From: an uncultured Mycolicibacterium sp. | GTDB lineage: Bacteria; Actinomycetota; Actinomycetes; Mycobacteriales; Mycobacteriaceae | Assembly (NCBI GenBank): GCA_945957405.1 | Contig: CAMFLL010000026.1 | Location: 1-37,788 of the forward strand | Length of the DNA stretch: 37,788 nt | Direction of reading: 5' to 3' | Shown: piece after piece, positions 23,260 to 31,697 of the stretch | How positions within the stretch are numbered: position 1 is the stretch's first letter | Layout: each line of letters starts with the position of its first letter | Notes under the pieces: model-generated | What the model saw: only the letters and a program-made list of their open reading frames with translations | Told to the model about the DNA's origin: nothing | The model's database searches: none | Made by a program: the position numbers and the translations under genes

Positions 23260-25032
23260 TCACCCGCCGGCCAGTCCGGCGATGAAGGTGCGGGCCTGCC
23301 CGGTGCGCGCGAGCATCGCCGCCAACAGGCAGACCAGGAGCGACGTCCCCACCATGACCAGCGTGGATGCCGCGGCGGCATCACCTTTGAGTCCGGTGTG
23401 CAGCGTCGAGAAGATCAACACCGGCAGCGTAGTGGTGCCCACGTTGGACACCATGCTGGAGGCGACGACATCGTCGAGGGAGAATGTCGATGCCAGCACC
23501 GCGGCGGCCGCGACCGCGGGCGCCGCGACAGGTAGGACGATCCGGCGGAGGACCCGCAGCGGTGCGGCGCCGAGGTCCGCGGCGGCCGCCAGCAGGTTCG
23601 GATCGAGGCTCGACAGCCTGGCCGCCACGACGAAGGCGACGATCACCGTGGACGGCACCGAGTGGGCGATGGCCATCCTGATCGTGCCGTCGGCCAGGAC
23701 CGGACCGGCCTGGAGGTACAGCATCAGCAGCCCGATGGCGGTGACGATCTCCGGCGCGACGAAGACAACAAGCAGCAGGCCGGTCAAGCTCCATCGGATG
23801 GGTCGTCCCGCCCGGGTGATGGCGACGCCAGCCAGGGTCCCGATCACCACTGCAAGCATGGTCGAAAGCGCCGCGACCCAGAGTGACTGGCCGATGGCCG
23901 CCGTCAACGGACCGTTACCGGGAATGGCGGCATACCAGCGCGCACTCCACCCCTGCCACACGGTCAGCGTCGAGCCGGCGTTGAAGGAGTACACGGCGAT
24001 GGTGAGAATGGGTGCCCACAATGCGATGAGCAGCGCTATCCCGTAACCGCGCAACATCATTCCCCACGGATCGGTCTGCCGGGTCGTGCACCGCCCACCG
24101 GAGCATCGACGGGGCAACCGTGCCAGCAGATCGAGCGGCCGGATGACGCGCAGCACCGCCCGCAGCCCGACGGCGATCAACCACACCGCCAGCAGGACAC
24201 CGGCCACCAGCACGATGAGCAGCACCGCCGCGGCGGCGCCGAGCGCCCAGTCCTGGCTCATCAGAAACGAGTCCGAGATCAACTGCCCGACCACGAACAC
24301 GTTGACACCGCCGAGAATCGCCGGGGTGACGTAGTCGCCCATCAGGGGGATGAAGACGAGGATCCCAGCGCTGATCAGACCGGGTCTGGCCGCGGGCAAC
24401 GTCACCTGCCAGAACACCCGCAGCGGTGATGCACCCAGATCCCGGCCGGCTTTCCGCAGCGCAGGGTCCAGCCGATCGAGCGAGACCGCGATGGGCAGCA
24501 CGGCCAGCGGCAGATAGTTGTAGACCACGCCCAGCTGGGCGCCGGCCATCGCGTCGAGCACCCCGAACCCATGGGGCGCCAGCCAGTGCGCCAAGAAACC
24601 GTTGTCGTTCAACAGGATTCGCCAGGAGTAGGTCCGCAGCAGAAAGGGCATCCAGAACGGTACGACGACACCGATGATGGCGAGGTACTTCCATCCCCCG
24701 GTCAACCGTGTGGAGATCAGGTAGGCCATCGGGAATGCCAACAGCAGACACAGCGCAGTGCCGAGCACCGACAGTTGGACGGTGTTGTGGAACGCGACGC
24801 GGAAGGTGTCGGCGCCGGCTTCCCGGTAGCGGTCAAGGCTGGGATTGCTCAGGTCGACCGGGCTGGTGCCGAACAGTGATGAGGCACCGAAACTGAAGAC
24901 CGACACCATTGCGGTGGGGACCAGGAAGAACAGGCACAGCCAGATGAAGGCGGGTGCCGCCGGAATCAGTCCCCGCGGTGGGCTGGGTCGGTGGGCGGCA
25001 GAGCGCGGGCGAGCCGGTGCGGTGACGCTCAT
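23260..25032 (-). CDS. Fused PotB-PotC-type polyamine ABC transporter permease
   Basis: A 590-residue membrane protein joining two complete permeases. The first half (about 25-300) has six helices and an EAA loop DLGASPLRVFWQVTLP (about 198-213). The second (about 325-585) has DLGAAPLRVLRRIVLP (about 486-501). A basic linker with two Cys (about 302-325) connects them. PotB and PotC are normally separate genes. The fusion fixes their ratio and orientation. It is coupled to the binding protein by a 4-nt overlap (25029-25032). Confidence 0.92.
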   Translation of the reverse strand: MSVTAPARPRSAAHRPSPPRGLIPAAPAFIWLCLFFLVPTAMVSVFSFGASSLFGTSPVDLSNPSLDRYREAGADTFRVAFHNTVQLSVLGTALCLLLAFPMAYLISTRLTGGWKYLAIIGVVVPFWMPFLLRTYSWRILLNDNGFLAHWLAPHGFGVLDAMAGAQLGVVYNYLPLAVLPIAVSLDRLDPALRKAGRDLGASPLRVFWQVTLPAARPGLISAGILVFIPLMGDYVTPAILGGVNVFVVGQLISDSFLMSQDWALGAAAAVLLIVLVAGVLLAVWLIAVGLRAVLRVIRPLDLLARLPRRCSGGRCTTRQTDPWGMMLRGYGIALLIALWAPILTIAVYSFNAGSTLTVWQGWSARWYAAIPGNGPLTAAIGQSLWVAALSTMLAVVIGTLAGVAITRAGRPIRWSLTGLLLVVFVAPEIVTAIGLLMLYLQAGPVLADGTIRMAIAHSVPSTVIVAFVVAARLSSLDPNLLAAAADLGAAPLRVLRRIVLPVAAPAVAAAAVLASTFSLDDVVASSMVSNVGTTTLPVLIFSTLHTGLKGDAAAASTLVMVGTSLLVCLLAAMLARTGQARTFIAGLAGG

Positions 25033-26147
25033 CTGGATGCCTCGGCCTTCAGCCGCTGGAAGGTCGCGGTCGCCAGTTTTCTCGCCTGTTCGGTCAGTTT
25101 GGCCGGGACGAACCGCGCCGGGTCCACGCCGTCGTCGAAGAACACGATCTGCGGGAAGGGCATATCGGCGGGCATCTCGTCCTTGGACGCTTTCACGCCG
25201 GTGTAGTAGCCGGTGTACAGCGTCTCGGCGGCGGCATGCCTGGGCTCGAGCAGGAACTGGACGAAAGCGTGAGCGGCGGCCGGATTCGCGGAGCCCTTGG
25301 GTAACACGAAGTGGTCGACGTAGAGGTCGGTCTTGGGGCCGCCCAGCGCGAATCGAAGTGTCTTGGGACCGTCGATGAGCGCACCCCGGGCGTCACCGGT
25401 GAAACTCTGGGCCAGGACCACAGCGCCTGAGGCGATGTCGGCCCGCGGGTATGAGTTGAACTGTTTGAGATGCGGTGTCACCGACGTGCTGAGGTACTTC
25501 TCGGCGGCGTCGTAATCGGCGGAGTTGGTGGTCTGGTCGTCGATACCGTTACCCCAGAAGTAGGAGCCGACGAATGTCGATGCTCCGTCGATCACCGACG
25601 TTCGCGCTCCCACAGCGGGATCGGCGAAATGTCCGTAGAAGTCGTCCCACGATGTCGGGGTCGTCGGCACGAGCGCACTGTCCCACACGTAACCGGTGGA
25701 TCCGCCCGACTTCGGAATGGCGTAGGTGTTCGACGGGTCCCATTCCCGACCGAGGAATGTCGGGGTGATCCCGCTCAGCCCGGGCAACCTCGATTTGTCC
25801 CACGGCAACAGTGCACCGGCAGAAACCAATTGGGGGATGTAGGAGCCGTCCATGACCACCAGGTCGTAACCGCTGCTCGCCTGGGTGAGACGCAGTTTGG
25901 CCAGGGCCTCCTCGCCGGAGGCATACGAGTCGATCTGCACCTTGACGCCCGTGGCCTGTTCGAATGCCTTGATGTTGTCCGGCGCGAAGTAGTCCGCCCA
26001 GGAATAGATGCGCAATGTCGATCCGCGCTCGACGTTCGACGGATAGGTAGGTGTCGCCGCGATGTCTCCTCCGCCGCTACCACCGCAGGCGATCAGGGCC
26101 AGGATGGCAACGACACCGAGGCAGAATGTCTGGATGATTCGCTTCAT
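25029..26147 (-). CDS. PotD-like polyamine ABC transporter substrate-binding lipoprotein
   Basis: A 372-residue precursor. Signal peptide MKRIIQTFCLGVVAIL with lipobox LIAC, then a spermidine/putrescine-binding-protein fold: LRIYSWADYFAPDNIKAFE, DLVVMDGSYI, AIPKSGGSTGYVWD and a late FVQFLLEPRHAA helix region. ATG 26147 is chosen over an upstream start because of the signal peptide, AAGGGCG and the ATGA overlap with the ATPase stop. It captures the substrate outside the membrane for the fused permease. Exact ligand (putrescine, spermidine, agmatine or other) cannot be told. Confidence 0.92.
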   Translation of the reverse strand: MKRIIQTFCLGVVAILALIACGGSGGGDIAATPTYPSNVERGSTLRIYSWADYFAPDNIKAFEQATGVKVQIDSYASGEEALAKLRLTQASSGYDLVVMDGSYIPQLVSAGALLPWDKSRLPGLSGITPTFLGREWDPSNTYAIPKSGGSTGYVWDSALVPTTPTSWDDFYGHFADPAVGARTSVIDGASTFVGSYFWGNGIDDQTTNSADYDAAEKYLSTSVTPHLKQFNSYPRADIASGAVVLAQSFTGDARGALIDGPKTLRFALGGPKTDLYVDHFVLPKGSANPAAAHAFVQFLLEPRHAAAETLYTGYYTGVKASKDEMPADMPFPQIVFFDDGVDPARFVPAKLTEQARKLATATFQRLKAEASR

Positions 26148-27292
26148 GCTTGGCGCCCTTCGGTTTCGGCGAATATGCGTACGTGTTGGCTGCTCCACGA
26201 GCAGCACACCGGGTCGCCGACCTGGGGCGTCGGCCTGCCGTCGCGCGGGATACGGGCGACGAGGTTGACGCCGTCGGCGTGCACCAGCACCACGCTGCAG
26301 ATGCCGGCGATGCTGACCCCCCGCACCACGCCCGCGACCCTGTTGACCGCATCAGCATCGGATTCGGTTGCACCCAGGCTGTTCTCGTCGGGGTCGACCC
26401 GGAGATGTTCGGGACGAATCAGCGCGACGGCGCGGCCCGCAGGCACCGGGCGGTCGTTCGCGACCGACACCGCCGGATTCCGCAGAACCCCGCGGGCGTC
26501 ACAGATTCCCGGCACCTCGTTCTGCTCGCCGACGAACCGGGCGACGAACAGGTTCGCCGGGCGGTCGTAGACGTCTTCGGCGCTGCCGACCTGTTGCAGG
26601 CGGCCGTCGGCCATGATGGCGATCCGATCGGCCAGGCTGAGCGCCTCCTCCTGGTCATGGGTGACCAGGATGCTCGTCACGCCCAGATCCTGCTGCAGGA
26701 GCCGCATCTCGACCTGCATCGCCTGCCGCAGCGCGCGGTCGAGCGCAGACAGCGGCTCGTCGAGCAGCAGCACAGCGGGGCGGTCGACGACTGCCCGGGC
26801 CAGCGCCACCCGCTGCTGCTGCCCACCGGACAGGCTGGTCACCGACTGCGAACCGGCATCGGGCAGCCGCACCATGGCCAGCGCCTCGGCAACGCGGCGC
26901 CGCACGTCGTCGCGGGCGACCCCACTCTGCCGCAACGGGAATGCGACATTGTCGGCGACATCGAGATGGGGAAACAGCGCGTACGACTGGAAGACGGTGT
27001 GAATGTCGCGACGGTGTGCGGGCAACCGCGTGACGTCACGCCCCGAGATCTCCACCGTTCCCCGGTCGGGGTGTTCCAGCCCGGCGATCATGCGCAGTGT
27101 CGTCGATTTGCCGCACCCCGACGGGCCCAGCAGCGCCAGGAACTCACCAGCCCGGACGTCGAGCGAGATGCCGTCCACGACGGTCGCCCCGCCGTAGTGC
27201 TTGGTGAGCGAGTTCAGCATCACCGAACCCGGCGCCGTGTCGGTGGCGGCCGCGCCGGTGCCGGGCCGACCGGCGGCCTCGATGATCGTCAT
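26144..27292 (-). CDS. PotA-like polyamine ABC transporter ATPase
   Basis: A 382-residue ATP-binding subunit: Walker A GPSGCGKST (about 56-64), Q-loop FQSYALF, signature LSGGQQQR (154-161), Walker B VLLLDEPLSALD and switch His in LVTHDQEEA, then a C-terminal TOBE domain (about 290-375). Complete in every motif. Its ATG overlaps the stop of the deiminase gene, and its TGA overlaps the binding-protein ATG. Confidence 0.94.
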   Translation of the reverse strand: MTIIEAAGRPGTGAAATDTAPGSVMLNSLTKHYGGATVVDGISLDVRAGEFLALLGPSGCGKSTTLRMIAGLEHPDRGTVEISGRDVTRLPAHRRDIHTVFQSYALFPHLDVADNVAFPLRQSGVARDDVRRRVAEALAMVRLPDAGSQSVTSLSGGQQQRVALARAVVDRPAVLLLDEPLSALDRALRQAMQVEMRLLQQDLGVTSILVTHDQEEALSLADRIAIMADGRLQQVGSAEDVYDRPANLFVARFVGEQNEVPGICDARGVLRNPAVSVANDRPVPAGRAVALIRPEHLRVDPDENSLGATESDADAVNRVAGVVRGVSIAGICSVVLVHADGVNLVARIPRDGRPTPQVGDPVCCSWSSQHVRIFAETEGRQA

Positions 27293-28425
27293 GATGGTGA
27301 TCCCGCGGGGATCTGCATGGTGATGCAGTGCGGGCCGCCGCCACCGAACGCGATGACCTGCCCCGCGACGCCGATGGTCTGCCGGTCCGGGAACTCGGCT
27401 CCGATGACTGACAGCGCCCTATCGTCGTCGGCCTTGTTACCACTGGTGGGCACCACGACAACACCGTTGGCCACGTAGAAGTTGGCGTACGAGACGTATT
27501 CGTCGAGGCCGTCGACGCTGAAGCCGGACCAGAGATCGAGCCCCACCACCTCGGCGGTGCGCCCGCGGGCGTCCGGGTTGTCCCGCAGATAACGCAGATT
27601 GCGGGCCATTGCCTCGTGATTGACGTTGTACGCGTTACCGCAGCTCTGTGCGATCAGTCTGCCCGGCCGGGTGAAGGTCGCCACGCCGTCGACGTGTCCG
27701 TCGGTGTGCCGGTCGTCGAGATGTCCGAAGGGCATCGCCAGCACGGTGTCGACGCCGAGCGCGCGGCCCAACGTCCCGATGATGTCGTCCCGGGACAAAC
27801 CGGGGTTGCGGTTGCTGTGCAGAACACATTGCTCGGTGGTGACTAGGGTGCCGTCACCGTCGACGCTCAGGGCGCCGCCCTCGAGCACCATGTCGATGCC
27901 GATGCGCTCGATGCCCAGGTGGTCGAGCACTCGCGCGGCCACGCTGGCATCGGCGTCATACGGCAGGAATTTGCGCCCCCAGGAGTTGAAATCGAAGTCC
28001 ACGCCGATGCGATGACCGTTGGCGTCACGTACGACGAGTGGGCCGTTGTCACGGATCCAGGAGTCGTCCACGGCGGTCTCGAAGACGTCGATGTTGTGGG
28101 TTCCGCAGTGGTCGAGCACTTCAGCGGCGCTACCTGGAAGAGCAATCACCGTCACCGGCTCGAAATCGGCGACGGCGCGGGCGACCGCGGCGTAGTCACG
28201 TTTGGCTTCGTCGAAGACGTTTTGCCACAGCGTCTCCCGAGTGGGCCAGGTCAGCAGAGTGCGCTCGTGCGGCGCCCATTCCGCAGGCATGCGGTAGGTG
28301 GCCAGCCTCGGATCCACCGTGGGGGCGGGTCTGCGCGGGACGGCCCGCAGGCCGTGTGGCGACAGCTCGTCACGGTAGGTGGGTGAGATCACGGGGTCGT
28401 CGATGGCGGTTGTGGTCGCAGTCAT
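27289..28425 (-). CDS. Agmatine deiminase / peptidylarginine-deiminase-family enzyme
   Basis: A 378-residue guanidino-group-modifying enzyme. It has the substrate-binding RMPAEWAPHERTLLTWP, DDSWIRDNGP (about 120-129), FNSWGRKF, HTDGHVDG and the catalytic Cys367 in GGGGPHCITMQ. The family converts agmatine to N-carbamoylputrescine and ammonia (EC 3.5.3.12). A 45-residue N-terminal extension precedes the conserved core. It is the first gene of the transport operon and divergent from the urease-like genes, 48 nt apart. A related guanidino substrate is possible. Confidence 0.88.
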   Translation of the reverse strand: MTATTTAIDDPVISPTYRDELSPHGLRAVPRRPAPTVDPRLATYRMPAEWAPHERTLLTWPTRETLWQNVFDEAKRDYAAVARAVADFEPVTVIALPGSAAEVLDHCGTHNIDVFETAVDDSWIRDNGPLVVRDANGHRIGVDFDFNSWGRKFLPYDADASVAARVLDHLGIERIGIDMVLEGGALSVDGDGTLVTTEQCVLHSNRNPGLSRDDIIGTLGRALGVDTVLAMPFGHLDDRHTDGHVDGVATFTRPGRLIAQSCGNAYNVNHEAMARNLRYLRDNPDARGRTAEVVGLDLWSGFSVDGLDEYVSYANFYVANGVVVVPTSGNKADDDRALSVIGAEFPDRQTIGVAGQVIAFGGGGPHCITMQIPAGSPS

Positions 28426-28445
28426 AGGCGGATAGCCTGCCGTTA

Positions 28446-28459
28446 ACTAAATTTTTAGT
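28446..28459. promoter_or_regulatory. AT-rich palindromic operator between deiminase and urease-like genes
   Basis: ACTAAA-TT-TTTAGT is a 14-bp palindrome inside a very AT-rich patch of an otherwise GC-rich sequence. It lies in the 48-nt divergent gap. On the minus strand TTGACT next to it could be the -35 of the deiminase operon. A dimeric regulator bound here could control both directions; the TetR protein of the operon is the obvious candidate. Confidence 0.55.
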
Positions 28460-28473
28460 CAAGAGGAGATTCG

Positions 28474-29247
28474 ATGCACCTCACCCCGACCGAGCGGGAC
28501 CGCCTGCTCATCTTCACCGCGGCCGAACTGGCCCGGCGGCGACGCCGCGCAGGCATCCTGCTCAACGCACCGGAGTCGACGGCCCTGATCGCCGATGAAA
28601 TCTGCGAGGTCGCCCGGCGTGGCGGCAGCCATGGTGATGCCGTGTCGACGGCGCGGAAAACGCTGCGCGCCGACGACGTCATGCCGCAGGTCCCCTATGT
28701 GGTGCGGACGGTCGCGGTCGAGGCGGTGTTCACCGACGGGTCGCGCCTGGTGGTCGTCGACGAACCGTTCGGCCCGGTACCGTCGAACCCGCAGATGCCC
28801 GGCACCGTCACGCCTGCCGCCGCGCCGTCCGCGCCGCCGCCGGACGTCACCGGCCGAGTCACCCTGACGGTGGAAAACACCGCGGGCGTTCCTATTTCAG
28901 TGACCAGTCACTTTCATTTCTTCGAGGCGAACCCCAGGCTGCGGTTCGCCCGCCGGCTGGCCTTCGGCACCCATCTCGATATTCCTGCCGGTACCCATGT
29001 GCGCTTCGCTCCGCACAGCACCACCGAGATCGCTGTGGTGCCGATTTCAGGCCGGCGCGTGGTGATCGGATTCGCGGGCCTGGTCGACGGGCCGTTGGAT
29101 GCTCCCGGCGCGGCCGATGAGGCGCTGCGGCGCGCCAGGGAGTGCGGATTCTGCGACTCCGAGTTCGACGTACCCGGCGACCCCGACCGTGCCGCAGCCA
29201 ATGCGCTTCGTATGCACCGGATCTCCAATGAAAGGACCCGCTCATGA
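28474..29247 (+). CDS. Urease gamma-beta fusion subunit (UreAB-like)
   Basis: A 257-residue fusion. Residues 1-100 match urease gamma (HLTPTERDRLLIFTAAELAR, LIADEICEVARRG, PQVPYVVRTVAVEAVF). Residues about 130-210 match urease beta (TLTVENTAG, SHFHFFEANPRLRF, LDIPAGTHVRFAP). A Pro/Ala-rich linker joins them, and a C-terminal tail with an ECGFC motif is extra. The fused order is like that of Helicobacter UreA, but most mycobacteria have separate ureA and ureB. AGAGGAG precedes the ATG. ATGA overlap with the alpha-like gene. No ureD, E, F or G follows. Confidence 0.9.
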   Translation: MHLTPTERDRLLIFTAAELARRRRRAGILLNAPESTALIADEICEVARRGGSHGDAVSTARKTLRADDVMPQVPYVVRTVAVEAVFTDGSRLVVVDEPFGPVPSNPQMPGTVTPAAAPSAPPPDVTGRVTLTVENTAGVPISVTSHFHFFEANPRLRFARRLAFGTHLDIPAGTHVRFAPHSTTEIAVVPISGRRVVIGFAGLVDGPLDAPGAADEALRRARECGFCDSEFDVPGDPDRAAANALRMHRISNERTRS

Positions 29248-30911
29248 GACTCGACTCGAATGCCCGAGTCAACGCGTACGGTCCCGGCCTGGGTGACACG
29301 CTCGCCCTGGCCGACACCGGGTTGCGGGTGCGGATCGACACCGACGACCGAGGCGTCGCCAACGACGAACTCCTGATGGGGTTCGGCAAGACCGGGCGCG
29401 ACGGGATCGGGCTGCAGTCGGTCACCACCGCGGAGTCCTGCGACCTGGTGGTCACGAACGTCGTCATGCTGGACCCGGTGCTGGGGATTCGCGCCACCAA
29501 CATCGGCGTGCGCGGAGGGCGCATCGTCGCCATCGGCAAGGCGGGAAACCCGGACACCACCGACGGCATCGCTGTGCGGATGGGGAGCGGAACCGTCGTG
29601 GTGTCGGGGGAAGGCCTGATCGCCACGCCGGGCGGCGTCGACACTCACGTGCATCTGCTGTCCCCGCGCGTGTGCGAGGCCGAGCTGGCATCCGGCGTGA
29701 CCACGGTGATCGGGCAGGAGATCGGGCCGTTCTGGGGTGTCGGGGTCGGCTCGAAATGGGTTCTGGAGACGGGGTACGGGGCGTTCGACGAGTACCCGAT
29801 CAACATCGGGTTGCTCGGGCGTGGATCATCGAGCCGCCCCGCGCCACTGCACGAAGCACTCGAGGCCGGCGTCTGCGGGTTCAAGGTGCACGAGGACACC
29901 GGGGCACACCTGCGGACCCTCGACACGGCGTTGACCGTCGCCGAGGACCACGACGTCACCGTCGCACTGCACACCGACGGGCTCAACGAGGGTCTCGCCG
30001 TGCGCGACACGCTCGCCGTGCTGGACGGGCGCGCAGTGCACGCCTATCACGTCGAAGGGTGCGGCGGCGGTCACACGCCGGATGTGTTGAGCCTGGCCGG
30101 AATCGACCACATCCTGGCGTCGTCCACCAACCCGACGCTGCCCTTCGGGGTCAACGCCGCGGCGGAACACCACGCGATGATCTGCCACGTCCACGGGCTG
30201 CGGCCCGGGCTGCCCGGTGAAGACACCCTGGCCGTCGAACGGGTCCGTTCGGCCACCATGGGTGCCGAGAATCTTCTGCACGATCTGGGGGTCATTCCCG
30301 TCACATCCTCCGACGCGCAAGGGATGGGCCGGGCCGGCGAGACGTGGCGGCGCACCTTCGGGATGGCCGCGGTCCTCCGGCCGACCGACCGCATCGAGGC
30401 CGACGACAACGAGTGCGTGCTGCGCTACCTTGCCAAGCTCACCATCAACCCCGCGCGGGTACACGGTCTCGACCGCCACGTCGGAAGCCTCGAAATCGGC
30501 AAGCTCGCCGACATGGTGCTCTGGGAGCCCGCGTTTTTCGGCGCCAAACCGTTTCTCGTCATCAAGGGCGGCCTACCGGCGTGGGGGCTCGTCGGTGACC
30601 CGAACGCCGCCATCGACGGTGCGCAGCCCCGTGTCCTCGACCGGCAGTTCGGCGCGCTCGGTTCGGCGGCTGCCGCGTTGTCGCTTCTGTTCGTCAACGC
30701 CGCCGCGCTGGCGGCGGGGTCGGTGCGCTCGCGCCGGACGATCGTTGCGGTGGAAGGCGCCCGGCAGGCGCGGCTGTCCACGATGGTGCGACACGGTGTC
30801 ACCGGACCCGTCGAGGTCGACATCCGGACGGGCCGAACGTACTTCCGTGGCGAACATCTGGTGATGCCACCGGTCCGGACGGTTCCGCTGCAGCAGCTGT
30901 ACCACCTGTAG
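29244..30911 (+). CDS. Urease alpha-like nickel amidohydrolase with divergent active-site loop
   Basis: A 555-residue UreC relative. The metal and catalytic set is kept: His135 and His137 (GGVDTHVHLL), Lys214 for carbamylation and His216 (CGFKVHED), His243 (ALHTDG), His269 (YHVEGCGGGH), Cys314 and His315 (ICHVHG), Asp357 (SSDAQGMGR). But the canonical loop GGGTGPxxGTNATTCTPG is replaced by QEIGPFWGVGVGSKWVLETG (158-177), HEDWG by HEDTG, and the flap CHHLDPD by CHVHGLRPGLPG. The fold and nickel site should be intact, with an altered substrate pocket. It may act on a substituted urea rather than urea. Context: divergent from an agmatine-deiminase and polyamine-transport operon. Confidence 0.88.
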   Translation: MRLDSNARVNAYGPGLGDTLALADTGLRVRIDTDDRGVANDELLMGFGKTGRDGIGLQSVTTAESCDLVVTNVVMLDPVLGIRATNIGVRGGRIVAIGKAGNPDTTDGIAVRMGSGTVVVSGEGLIATPGGVDTHVHLLSPRVCEAELASGVTTVIGQEIGPFWGVGVGSKWVLETGYGAFDEYPINIGLLGRGSSSRPAPLHEALEAGVCGFKVHEDTGAHLRTLDTALTVAEDHDVTVALHTDGLNEGLAVRDTLAVLDGRAVHAYHVEGCGGGHTPDVLSLAGIDHILASSTNPTLPFGVNAAAEHHAMICHVHGLRPGLPGEDTLAVERVRSATMGAENLLHDLGVIPVTSSDAQGMGRAGETWRRTFGMAAVLRPTDRIEADDNECVLRYLAKLTINPARVHGLDRHVGSLEIGKLADMVLWEPAFFGAKPFLVIKGGLPAWGLVGDPNAAIDGAQPRVLDRQFGALGSAAAALSLLFVNAAALAAGSVRSRRTIVAVEGARQARLSTMVRHGVTGPVEVDIRTGRTYFRGEHLVMPPVRTVPLQQLYHL

Positions 30912-30986
30912 TTGCCAAAGATCGTGACAGTGCCGGATGACTCCGGAGCCATAGCATTCCGCATGAGGCAACGGAAGGGCATTCCC

Positions 30987-31697
30987 ATGGACATCAAGGA
31001 TTCGGTCGTCCTTGTCACCGGCGCGAACCGGGGCATCGGTGCGGAATGGGTGCGCCAGCTGCGTGCGCGGGGCGCCGCCAAAATCTATGCCGCCGCCCGT
31101 GATCCCCAGTCGGTTGACCGTGTTGACGGCGTCGTCCCGCTCGCGTTGGACGTGACCGACAGGGCACAGGTCACCGCCGCGGCAACGCAGGCCGGCGACG
31201 TCCGGATTGTCGTCAACAACGCCGCGATCTCGGTCAAGCAGCCGCTCATCGGCGGCGACATCGACAAGATCCGCGACGAGTTCGAGACGAATGCTTTCGG
31301 AATCGTCTACGTGGCTGCGGCTTTCGCCCCTGTCCTCAAGGCCAACGGCGGCGGCGCCATCGTCAATGCGCTGTCGGCCGTGTCGTGGTTCTCCTTCCCC
31401 GGTATGGCCGGCTACAGCGCGAGCAAGTCCGCGGCATGGAGCCTCACCGACGCATTACGGCTCGAACTCGCTGACCAGGGCACGCTCGTCATCGGTCTGC
31501 ACTCCGGCGCGGTGGACACCGCGATGGGAGACAACTTTCCCATCGACAAGATCGACCCGCACCAGGTGGTCAGCGCCGCCCTGGACGCACTCGAGGAAGG
31601 GCGAACCGAGGTTCTCGCCGACGAGATCAGCCGCGTCATCAAGAGCACGCTGACCTCCGACCCGGCACGCTACGAGGCCATCCTCAGCTCACCCTGA
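30987..31697 (+). CDS. Short-chain dehydrogenase/reductase
   Basis: A 236-residue classical SDR: TGANRGIG for cofactor binding, LDVTD, NNAA, a Ser in ALSAVSW, and catalytic YSASK. GGAAGGG stands 7 nt before ATG 30987; in-frame starts further up lack a site. It is on the same strand as the urease-like genes but 75 nt behind, so it may be separate. Its end overlaps the convergent oxidoreductase gene by 14 nt. Substrate unknown. Confidence 0.9.
   Translation: MDIKDSVVLVTGANRGIGAEWVRQLRARGAAKIYAAARDPQSVDRVDGVVPLALDVTDRAQVTAAATQAGDVRIVVNNAAISVKQPLIGGDIDKIRDEFETNAFGIVYVAAAFAPVLKANGGGAIVNALSAVSWFSFPGMAGYSASKSAAWSLTDALRLELADQGTLVIGLHSGAVDTAMGDNFPIDKIDPHQVVSAALDALEEGRTEVLADEISRVIKSTLTSDPARYEAILSSP

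Noticed and set aside
26150..27478. Long plus-strand open frame opposite the PotA-like ATPase gene
   Set aside because: The minus strand carries all ABC ATPase motifs. The plus frame has no recognisable domain and crosses an operon junction.
29244..30911. Calling the UreC-like gene an ordinary urease
   Set aside because: The active-site loop and flap differ strongly, and accessory genes are missing. I kept a urease-like call with substrate open.
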